Positions 14,250-19,512 of a stretch of 19,512 nucleotides of DNA are shown here, piece after piece. The stretch lies in assembly GCA_023434855.1 (NCBI GenBank), contig JAEYSJ010000324.1, positions 1-19,512 on the forward strand. Reading direction: 5' to 3'. The stretch's first letter is position 1; every line of letters starts with the position of its first letter. The notes beneath the pieces were generated by a model that did not search any database, was not told the origin of the DNA, and was given only the letters and a program-made list of their open reading frames with translations. The position numbers were made by a program, and so were the translations under genes. The stretch comes from Bacillota bacterium (GTDB lineage: Bacteria > Bacillota_C > Negativicutes > JAEYSJ01).

Positions 14250-15401
14250 TTGCGTATTGTTGTTGCTCCGGATTCTTTTAAGGGAAGTCTGACGGCATTG
14301 GCAGTAGCTAAAGCTATTGAACAAGGAATTTTATCGGTTTTTCCGGGAGCAGAAGTAATAAAGATACCGATAGCGGACGGTGGAGAAGGAACAGTCGAAG
14401 CCTTGGTGACAGCCACGGGGGGGCGTATTATCCGGCAAAATGTAATGGGTCCGCTGGGAGACGAAATAATGGCCCCTTGGGGAATTCTTGGCAACGGTGA
14501 AACAGCAGTCATCGAAATGGCTGCCGCTTCCGGATTGCCGCTTGTACCTAAGGAAAAGCGCGATCCGCGTATTTCTACAACTTATGGGACAGGACAACTG
14601 ATCAAAGCGGCGCTTGATCAAGGACTGAAAAAGATAATTATTGGTATCGGCGGCAGTGCGACCAATGATGGCGGAGCGGGAATGGCCCGGGCGATGGGGG
14701 TGAAGTTCCTCGACGCCGCCGGTAAAGAGTTGTCTAATGGCGGAGCAGCGCTGGCTGACTTAGATAAAATTGACTTAACCGGAATAGACTCCCGCCTGGC
14801 TGCAACTGAAATTTTGGTAGCTTGCGACGTTGATAATCCTTTGTGTGGACCGCGGGGGGCATCTGCTGTTTACGGTCCGCAGAAAGGAGCAACAGCGGCA
14901 ATGGTGTCTGAACTGGATCAGGCCCTTGAAAAATTTGCCGGCATAGCGAAATTGGCCACAGGTAAAGATGTGGCCAAAGTTAAAGGGGCAGGAGCTGCCG
15001 GGGGATTGGGTGCAGGCTTGCTGTTTTTTACACCCACCCAGTTAAGGCCCGGAGTGGAAATTGTATTAGAAGCAACTGGTTTTGCCAATATTGTCAGGAA
15101 TGCTGATCTGGTTATTACTGGTGAAGGATGCACCGATTTTCAGACTGCCCATGGCAAAGCACCGGTAGGTGTGGCCAAAATAGCCAAACAGTTTAATATT
15201 CCGGTTGTTTGTCTTTCCGGTGGGCTGGGTCGTGGATATGAAGAAGTATTGCGGCAAGGGATTGACGGACTAATGAGTATAGTACCTCAGCCAATGGCGC
15301 TTGATGAATGTATGGCAAGGGCGGCGGAATTAATTCAGGCGTCAACAGCCAGGCTGTGCCATTTAATTGGTGTGGGACACAAGATGTCTTTTTCGAAATA
15401 A
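14250..15401 (+). CDS. Glycerate kinase (GarK/GlxK type)
   Basis: 383 residues, matching the usual ~380 of this family. Motifs: MRIVVAPDSFKGSL (1-14), PIADGGEGTVEAL (40-52), GIGGSATNDGGAGMARAMG (132-150), ACDVDNPLCGPRGA (191-204), GAGAAGGLGAG (246-256) and GEGCTDFQTAHGKAP (291-305). The enzyme phosphorylates D-glycerate to 2- or 3-phosphoglycerate, feeding lower glycolysis; it is cytosolic. TTG 14250 aligns exactly with the family start (M-x-I-V-x-A-P-D-S); GTG 14241 would add three residues and its ribosome site (AAAGGG, 14233-14238) is too close to it. The preceding DJ-1/PfpI gene is 36 bases upstream. No garR or glxR type partner is adjacent. Confidence 0.92.
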   Translation: MRIVVAPDSFKGSLTALAVAKAIEQGILSVFPGAEVIKIPIADGGEGTVEALVTATGGRIIRQNVMGPLGDEIMAPWGILGNGETAVIEMAAASGLPLVPKEKRDPRISTTYGTGQLIKAALDQGLKKIIIGIGGSATNDGGAGMARAMGVKFLDAAGKELSNGGAALADLDKIDLTGIDSRLAATEILVACDVDNPLCGPRGASAVYGPQKGATAAMVSELDQALEKFAGIAKLATGKDVAKVKGAGAAGGLGAGLLFFTPTQLRPGVEIVLEATGFANIVRNADLVITGEGCTDFQTAHGKAPVGVAKIAKQFNIPVVCLSGGLGRGYEEVLRQGIDGLMSIVPQPMALDECMARAAELIQASTARLCHLIGVGHKMSFSK

Positions 15402-15465
15402 AACTTCCTGATAGTGGATGCAACGGGAAAATGCCACCATTATTTCCTCCCCGCTTGTATAAAAA

Positions 15466-15474
15466 TGTTATAAT
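15466..15474 (+). promoter_or_regulatory. Extended -10 promoter of the threonine aldolase gene
   Basis: TGTTATAAT at 15466-15474 is an extended -10 (TGn plus perfect TATAAT). No good -35 lies 17 bases upstream, which extended -10 promoters tolerate. Transcription would start near 15481, directly at the inverted repeat 15482-15500. Confidence 0.6.
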
Positions 15475-15481
15475 GAAAAGA

Positions 15482-15500
15482 TAAGCATCAAAAATGCTTA
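15482..15500. repeat. Perfect 7-bp inverted repeat at the transcription start of the aldolase gene
   Basis: TAAGCAT (15482-15488) / ATGCTTA (15494-15500), loop CAAAA. By position it is either an operator at the start of transcription or a 5'-end hairpin of the mRNA. Confidence 0.6.
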
Positions 15501-15533
15501 ATACCTAAAATACAAAGGGGATATTGACAGGGA

Positions 15534-16571
15534 ATGTACAGTTTTAAGAATGACTACAGCGAAGGAGCGCATCCCAGGATTCTAAGCGCTTTGCAGGAAA
15601 CCAACCTGGAGCAGGTTGAAGGATATGGTGAAGACTGTTATTCACTAAAAGCAGTTGAACTGTTAAAGGAGAGAATTAAGCGAACCGACATCGACATTCA
15701 TTTTTTTTCGGGGGGCACACAAACCAACCTAACTGCTCTTTCGGCTTTTTTAAGGCCTCACGAAGCGGTTATTGCAGCAAATACCGGTCATATCCTGGTC
15801 CATGAGACAGGAGCTATTGAGGCAACAGGACATAAAATTATCTCTGTTGAAGTAAAGGTCGGAAAACTAGGACCGAACCATATTGAGGCTGCTGTCGGCT
15901 GCCACACTGATGAGCATATGGTAAAACCGAAACTTGTTTACATTTCGAATCCCACAGAAATTGGTTCAATTTATAAGAAATGCGAGCTTGAAGAGATAAG
16001 CCGATGCTGTAGAAAAAATAATCTATTATTGTATGTTGACGGTGCACGACTGGGTTCGGCCTTGTGTTCAGAAGAGAACGACCTGGAACTATCTGATCTG
16101 GGTATGCTGGCAGATGCTTTTTACATTGGCGGCACAAAGAACGGTGCTTTAATGGGTGAGGCTCTGGTAATTTGCCGGGATTCGCTGAAAGGAGATTTTC
16201 GCTTTCACATAAAGCAAAAAGGGGCACTGCTTGCTAAAGGCCGGCTTCTTGGCATACAGTTTTTGGAGCTTTTCCGGGACAACCTGTATTTTGATCTTGC
16301 AAAACATGCCAATGCTATGGCGGCTCTACTGAGGAATGAAATCAGCCAGGCCGGTTATAAGTTCCTTACACATTCTCCATCTAATCAAATTTTTCCGATC
16401 TTGCCCAAAAAGCTGATTGAAAAGCTGCAGGAGAATTACTCCTTCTATGTCTGGGCAGAGGCTGACGCTGACAATTCGGCTGTCCGCCTTGTCACTTCAT
16501 GGGCTACAAAAGAAGATGCCGTTTTGGCATTTATTAATGATTTGAAAAGTTTTTTCCCGCCAAACAAGTAG
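15534..16571 (+). CDS. Low-specificity L-threonine aldolase / beta-eliminating-lyase-type PLP enzyme
   Basis: 345 residues, fold-type I PLP enzyme of the aldolase/beta-eliminating lyase family. Seen: FKNDYSEGAHPRIL (4-17), HFFSGGTQTNLTALSAFL (56-73), TGHILVHETGAIE (84-96) with H90 for ring stacking, YVDGARLGSAL (167-177) with D169 for the pyridine nitrogen, and the PLP lysine K202 in IGGTKNGA. It would cleave L-threonine to glycine and acetaldehyde, with tolerance for related beta-hydroxy amino acids; a different substrate is possible. AAAGGGG (15514-15520) is 13 bases from ATG 15534, rather far, while AGGG at 15529-15532 is too near, so initiation may be weak. Promoter at 15466; terminator at 16587. 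Confidence 0.88.
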   Translation: MYSFKNDYSEGAHPRILSALQETNLEQVEGYGEDCYSLKAVELLKERIKRTDIDIHFFSGGTQTNLTALSAFLRPHEAVIAANTGHILVHETGAIEATGHKIISVEVKVGKLGPNHIEAAVGCHTDEHMVKPKLVYISNPTEIGSIYKKCELEEISRCCRKNNLLLYVDGARLGSALCSEENDLELSDLGMLADAFYIGGTKNGALMGEALVICRDSLKGDFRFHIKQKGALLAKGRLLGIQFLELFRDNLYFDLAKHANAMAALLRNEISQAGYKFLTHSPSNQIFPILPKKLIEKLQENYSFYVWAEADADNSAVRLVTSWATKEDAVLAFINDLKSFFPPNK

Positions 16572-16586
16572 TCAAAAAGATGAAAT

Positions 16587-16630
16587 AAAAAAAACTGACT
16601 GCTTCAGCATTTGAAGTAGTCAGTTTTTTT
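16587..16630. terminator. Bidirectional terminator between aldolase and hemerythrin genes
   Basis: 13-bp stem ACTGACTGCTTCA (16594-16606) / TGAAGTAGTCAGT (16612-16624) with a single G.T pair, loop 5 bases, with A-run 16587-16593 and T-run 16624-16630. It serves both convergent genes. Confidence 0.95.
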
Positions 16631-16642
16631 ACGGGCTTAGGA

Positions 16643-17044
16643 TTATTTTTCTACTGATTTTGTAATTAATTTATCTTCTGTGAGAATATGCTGTACCAGC
16701 CAATCACAAACAAAGCTCATAATGTCCCGTAAGTATTCGTTTTGGCCGTTGTCAAGCTGATTTAAATCAACAGCATCAATTTTTTCGATAAAGTCGGTAT
16801 GCAAAGTCTTGTGGGATAAAAATTTACGGTAGCCGCCCTTCATCATAAAGGCTTCTTCGTCGGCAAAGTGCTCGATAGTATATTCTTTTAATTGGTTAAC
16901 TATCGCTACAATTTTGTCATACTTGTCGATAATAAGATCATTGTTTAACAGGGCATAAATGTCATTAGCAATAATAAACAAATTTTTGTGCTGGTTGTCA
17001 ATAGAATCTTCACCAATGCTGTACTCGTCCTTCCATGCTATCAC
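16643..17044 (-). CDS. Bacteriohemerythrin
   Basis: 133 residues, a single hemerythrin domain. Di-iron ligands are all present (numbering from the chosen start): H19 (IDNQH), H59 and E63 (EHFADEE), H78 and H82 (SHKTLH), H119 and D124 (QHILTED). It binds oxygen reversibly at a di-iron site; in anaerobes it serves in oxygen sensing, storage or protection. The frame is open from GTG 17056, but AAAGGTGG (17053-17060 on this strand) lies 8 bases before GTG 17044, and the resulting start MIAWKDEYSIG is the family-typical one. GTG start suggests moderate expression. Upstream lies a long inverted repeat (17092-17146). Confidence 0.93.
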   Translation of the reverse strand: MIAWKDEYSIGEDSIDNQHKNLFIIANDIYALLNNDLIIDKYDKIVAIVNQLKEYTIEHFADEEAFMMKGGYRKFLSHKTLHTDFIEKIDAVDLNQLDNGQNEYLRDIMSFVCDWLVQHILTEDKLITKSVEK

Positions 17045-17091
17045 AATATTTGCCACCTTTCTTTTTGCAATTTATTGTAGTATGAGATAAT

Positions 17092-17146
17092 AATTACATA
17101 TTTCGATAATATAATATAAAATTCCTTTTTCGAAAAGTATGTAATT
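17092..17146. repeat. Interrupted 15-bp inverted repeat upstream of the hemerythrin gene
   Basis: AATTACATA (17092-17100) with TATGTAATT (17138-17146), and directly inside TTTCGA (17101-17106) with TCGAAA (17130-17135), separated by AG on one side only. Both pairings are perfect. The centre is a run of A/T that includes TATATTATAT on the minus strand, in place for a hemerythrin promoter about 60 bases before its start. Candidate operator site or mRNA hairpin. Confidence 0.6.
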
Positions 17147-17185
17147 GTTTACGTATTAGTGGCAAACGCGGCGGTCGCAGGCAGG

Positions 17186-17512
17186 TTATTCAAGTTCTTT
17201 ATACCATTCTTTGCTTTCGCGATATTTCCATACAACCGCAAGCTTTTCCTTAGCAGTTTCCGCCTGAGACCAATACTCTTTGAAAACAAAAAAATTTTTA
17301 AAGCCTGTACTCCATTGGAAAGAACCATCCGTTGTGTAATAACTAAACAGAACCGGCTGTTTTAAGTTAGCAGGCATTGTCCCTTCATCATTAGTTAGCA
17401 GCGCATAGTTGCCTTCCGGATCAATTTCACAAGATAAGGCAGTAAACCCGTCTTCAATTTCAGTTTCTTCAAACCCTAGTGTCTCATAAGAATCAATGAC
17501 ATTGTCACTCAT
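17186..17512 (-). CDS. Hypothetical small acidic protein
   Basis: 108 residues, no signal peptide or membrane segment. I do not recognise the family. The N-terminal third is acidic (YETLGFEETEIEDGF), the middle reads like beta strands (FTALSCEIDPEGNYALLTND, PVLFSYYTTDGSFQW), and the C-terminal third is an aromatic-rich, likely helical part (EYWSQAETAKEKLAVVWKY). GGAG (17521-17524) stands 8 bases before ATG 17512, a sound start. It lies upstream of the hemerythrin on the same strand, separated by about 140 bases and the inverted repeat. Confidence 0.6.
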   Translation of the reverse strand: MSDNVIDSYETLGFEETEIEDGFTALSCEIDPEGNYALLTNDEGTMPANLKQPVLFSYYTTDGSFQWSTGFKNFFVFKEYWSQAETAKEKLAVVWKYRESKEWYKELE

Positions 17513-17728
17513 GGTATCATCTCCATTGTCAGCCTATCATTTTGGCTATATTGTATCTTATTATTGAAGAGTTAACAATATGGAAAGACGTGCTGAAGAG
17601 GAATTTACACTTTTCGGGAAAAGTGATTAAAAGAAAGGATTCGATAGAAAAATAATTGCAGGGTCCCGGACAGGGGCCGTCGAAGTGAAAAATAATGAGT
17701 AAACTCGGTGAAGGTTGTGAGATCTTTG
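17513..17728. other. Divergent spacer between the hypothetical gene and glpP, with two hairpins
   Basis: No gene. CACTTTT (17608-17614) / AAAAGTG (17619-17625), loop CGGG, is a perfect 7-bp hairpin; GGTCCC (17665-17670) / GGGGCC (17676-17681) is a second, GC-rich stem about 50 bases before the glpP start. Neither is followed by a T-run, so they are leader or operator candidates. Confidence 0.45.
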
Positions 17729-18337
17729 ATGTCAAACAATGTAATGAATTTGATATGTGATGAATGCGTTATACCTGCCACGAGAACTATCGCGGATTAT
17801 AAATATGCACTGGCCAATACTACCACGCCTGGTATCAGCATGTTATTTGGTGATATAATTACGTTGCCGGAATTGCTTTCGCAGGCGAATGAGTACAAAA
17901 AACGATTGTTGCTTCATGTGGATTTATTAGATGGGGTGGGGAAAGATAAAGTAGGAATAAAATACCTGGCACGTCTTGGTGTTCAGGCAATCATTACTAC
18001 TAAGCCCCAATTGGGCAAAGTTGCCCGCGAAGAAGGAATGATTGTCATACAACGCTTGTTTTTAATGGATTCGGATTCTGTAAAGACGGGGATTAATCTG
18101 CTCCGGAACTTTAAGCCCGATGCATTAGAGGTATTGCCTGTTTTCGTACCGGCCGCCGTTGTAAAGGAGTTATTCGAGGCTACAGGCTTGCCAATACTGG
18201 CCGGAGGGCTTGCCCGCTCTAAAGAGGATGTCATCAATGCAATCCGTAACGGAATTAGCGCTGTCAGTACAAGTAAGCGCGAATTATGGAATATGACGTT
18301 TAAGCAAACAGGTTGCTGTCGCGGATCCCTGGAATAA
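17729..18337 (+). CDS. glpP: Glycerol-3-phosphate-responsive antiterminator GlpP
   Basis: 202 residues, near the usual ~190. The TIM-barrel-like GlpP pattern is clear: PATRTIADYKYAL (16-28), SMLFGDIITLPEL (37-49), KRLLLHVDLLDGVGKDKVGI (58-77), AIITTKPQLGKVAREEGM (87-104), IQRLFLMDSDSV (106-117), PDALEVLPVFVPA (127-139) and PILAGGLARSKEDV (153-166). GlpP binds glycerol-3-phosphate and then the leader mRNA of glp genes, preventing termination. The downstream glpF with its leader terminator fits this exactly. Start is uncertain: GTG 17708 and GTG 17717 are in frame; ATG 17729 is chosen, but its ribosome site is weak (AAGG at 17711-17714), which may keep expression low. Confidence 0.92.
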   Translation: MSNNVMNLICDECVIPATRTIADYKYALANTTTPGISMLFGDIITLPELLSQANEYKKRLLLHVDLLDGVGKDKVGIKYLARLGVQAIITTKPQLGKVAREEGMIVIQRLFLMDSDSVKTGINLLRNFKPDALEVLPVFVPAAVVKELFEATGLPILAGGLARSKEDVINAIRNGISAVSTSKRELWNMTFKQTGCCRGSLE

Positions 18338-18453
18338 TATGTGAAAAAGTTAATTTATTAAGAAAAGTTATACTAGCAGGAATGTTTTAAATTGTGCAGA
18401 ATAATATAAAAATAGAAGAACGTATATAAGTAAATATGGGGACAGAGATAAAG

Positions 18454-18518
18454 AGAAGTCCGATTTGCACGCTCGCCATCCGTTAGGAAGGTTGGGTCGT
18501 TCATTGGATTTCTTTTTT
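18454..18518 (+). terminator. Attenuator-like terminator in the glpF leader (likely GlpP target region)
   Basis: AGAAGTCCGAT (18454-18464) pairs with ATTGGATTTCT (18503-18513) over 11 bp including two G.T, followed by six T (18513-18518). It lies 96 bases before the glpF ATG and inside the glpP-glpF gap. By analogy with the known GlpP-controlled leader terminators of Bacillus glp genes it would stop transcription without glycerol-3-phosphate. A second small hairpin CTTTTCC/GGAAAG follows (about 18520-18534). The 38-base loop contains further C-rich and G-rich parts (CCATCC / GGTTGG). Confidence 0.55.
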
Positions 18519-18613
18519 GCTTTTCCGGGGAAAGATGAGGTGAATAAGGGTTAAGGGACTGAGGAAAGACCGGCCTGGAATTATTTAATTATTAATTTAG
18601 GGGGAGTTGTAAA

Positions 18614-19339
18614 ATGACTAATTTGTTTGGTGAGTTTTTTGGAACCATGGTATTGATCATTTTCGGTGCGGGTGTAGTTGCCAACTGTGTATTAAAAAAA
18701 TCAAAGGCCGAAGGCGGGGGCTGGATAGTAATTACTCTGGGATGGGCAGTCGGGGTTGTTATGGGAGTATTCTCGGCCATTGCGACAGGTGCTCCCCAGG
18801 CTGACCTTAATCCGGCTGTTACGTTGGCAAAAATGTTGATGGGAGTATATACATTGCCGCACGCGTTTTTCACCATGCTGGCCGAGACTGCCGGTGCCTT
18901 TACCGGTGCAGTTATAACTTGGCTCGCATTTCTTCCACACTGGGAAGTTACTGAGGATAAAGGGTTGAAACTTGCAGTATTTTCAACAAGTCCGGCAATC
19001 CCCAACAAAATGGCAAACCTGTTATGTGAAATTATTGGTACTATCGTTCTTTTAGTGTGTATCTTTGCAATATTTTCTAAGCCTGTAGGCGGCGTTGCAC
19101 CGGGATTTGGACCATTCCTGGTTGGCTTCCTGGTATGGGGTATCGGCTGTAGTCTGGGCGGTCCTACCGGTTATGCCATCAACCCTGCCCGCGACTTGGG
19201 ACCAAGAATTGCACATGCTATCCTGCCGATTGCGGGAAAAGGCGACTCCGGCTGGGGTTATGCCTTGATTCCTGTAGCAGGTCCGTTAATCGGGGGCGGT
19301 ATCGCTTACATTATTGCGAAGTCAATTGGTCTTATTTAA
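18614..19339 (+). CDS. glpF: Glycerol uptake facilitator (aquaglyceroporin) GlpF
   Basis: 241 residues, six helices plus two half-helices. Both NPA boxes are present: DLNPAVTLA (64-72) and AINPARDLGPRI (188-199); the arginine after the second NPA and the following aspartate are typical of glycerol-conducting members rather than water-only aquaporins. It lets glycerol pass the inner membrane by diffusion; a glycerol kinase, expected just downstream, would trap it as glycerol-3-phosphate, but the window ends first. GGGGGAG (18600-18606) is 7 bases before ATG 18614. Located 276 bases after glpP, with the attenuator in between. Confidence 0.96.
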   Translation: MTNLFGEFFGTMVLIIFGAGVVANCVLKKSKAEGGGWIVITLGWAVGVVMGVFSAIATGAPQADLNPAVTLAKMLMGVYTLPHAFFTMLAETAGAFTGAVITWLAFLPHWEVTEDKGLKLAVFSTSPAIPNKMANLLCEIIGTIVLLVCIFAIFSKPVGGVAPGFGPFLVGFLVWGIGCSLGGPTGYAINPARDLGPRIAHAILPIAGKGDSGWGYALIPVAGPLIGGGIAYIIAKSIGLI

Positions 19340-19405
19340 GATAATGATTTTTATAATGTTAGAAAGTATAAGTTCTTGGGATGTTAGCCTGTGCTAGTAT
19401 TTTTG

Positions 19406-19512
19406 AACCACAGAGGATATAGAGTGGAACGGCTCGATTTATATCTCGCAGGGATAAAGGGTATTAATAATAATCACTCCGCATCCTCCGTGTACTCCGT
19501 GGTTAGCCGTAT
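19406..19512. repeat. Dispersed CTCCG-rich repeat, copy 2, with inverted arms (cut by window end)
   Basis: The right part 19486-19512 matches 3343-3369 at 24 of 27 positions. The left part 19406-19422 (AACCACAGAGGATATAG...) is an imperfect reverse complement of the right arm 19475-19504, so the whole can fold into a long hairpin around ATCTCGCAGGGATAAAGGG. No terminator for glpF is seen before it; the element may continue past the window end. Confidence 0.55.

Noticed and set aside
14210..15423. Minus-strand frames opposite glycerate kinase
   Set aside because: Antisense to a complete and motif-rich gene; no ribosome sites and no recognisable product.
18440..18540. T-box leader before glpF
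   Set aside because: No specifier loop, AGTA box or the conserved T-box bulge sequence is present; the glpP neighbour explains the terminator better.
1..19512. CRISPR array, tRNA, rRNA, insertion sequence or prophage genes
   Set aside because: No regularly spaced repeats, cloverleaf-like segments, rRNA motifs, transposase or integrase frames were seen on either strand.

Overview
The window looks like chromosomal DNA of an anaerobic, endospore-forming Firmicute, most likely a Negativicute of the Sporomusa/Pelosinus type. This is inferred from moderate GC with AT-rich spacers, strong AAGGAGG-type ribosome sites, U-tract terminators, a spore gene (spoVAC), a Firmicute-type GlpP/GlpF pair and a bacteriohemerythrin. 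There are no rRNA or tRNA genes, CRISPR arrays, transposases or phage genes that I can see. It reads as core and flexible chromosome, not a mobile island.

Region 1 (1-3325): the end of a branched-chain amino acid ABC importer operon, livH(partial)-livM-livG-livF, tightly packed, followed by a cysteine-rich protein of the ATC-hydrolase-like family and a strong terminator. Region 2 (3326-9036): a dispersed repeat, a lone spoVAC with an N-terminal run of 13 glutamines, a CBO0543-type membrane protein, then Ku and an 824-residue LigD (PE-LIG-POL order), which together form a bacterial non-homologous end-joining system. Region 3 (9037-14213): small, mostly solitary genes. They are a membrane-anchored BlaR1-tail-like protein and a methyltransferase on the minus strand, then a two-domain protein (putative STAS/SpoIIAA-like plus ABM), a two-helix membrane protein, a secreted protein of unknown function, a zinc-ribbon membrane protein and a DJ-1/PfpI protein. 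Region 4 (14214-17512): glycerate kinase and a threonine-aldolase-type PLP enzyme, convergent through a shared bidirectional terminator with a bacteriohemerythrin and an unknown small protein on the minus strand. Region 5 (17513-19512): glpP (glycerol-3-phosphate-responsive antiterminator) and glpF (glycerol facilitator), with an attenuator-like terminator in the glpF leader and a second copy of the dispersed repeat at the window edge.

Working together: the Liv proteins would import branched-chain or related amino acids; Ku/LigD would repair double-strand breaks, plausibly in spores given the adjacent spoVAC; GlpP would read glycerol-3-phosphate and allow transcription into glpF (and probably a glpK beyond the window).

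The most interesting items are the poly-Q SpoVAC, the spoVAC/CBO0543/ku/ligD neighbourhood, a three-codon ORF holding the only good ribosome site for ligD, the putative STAS-ABM fusion, the putative GlpP attenuator, several perfect inverted repeats in spacers, and the two copies of a CTCCG-rich dispersed repeat. No clear wholly new multi-gene system is proven by the sequence alone.
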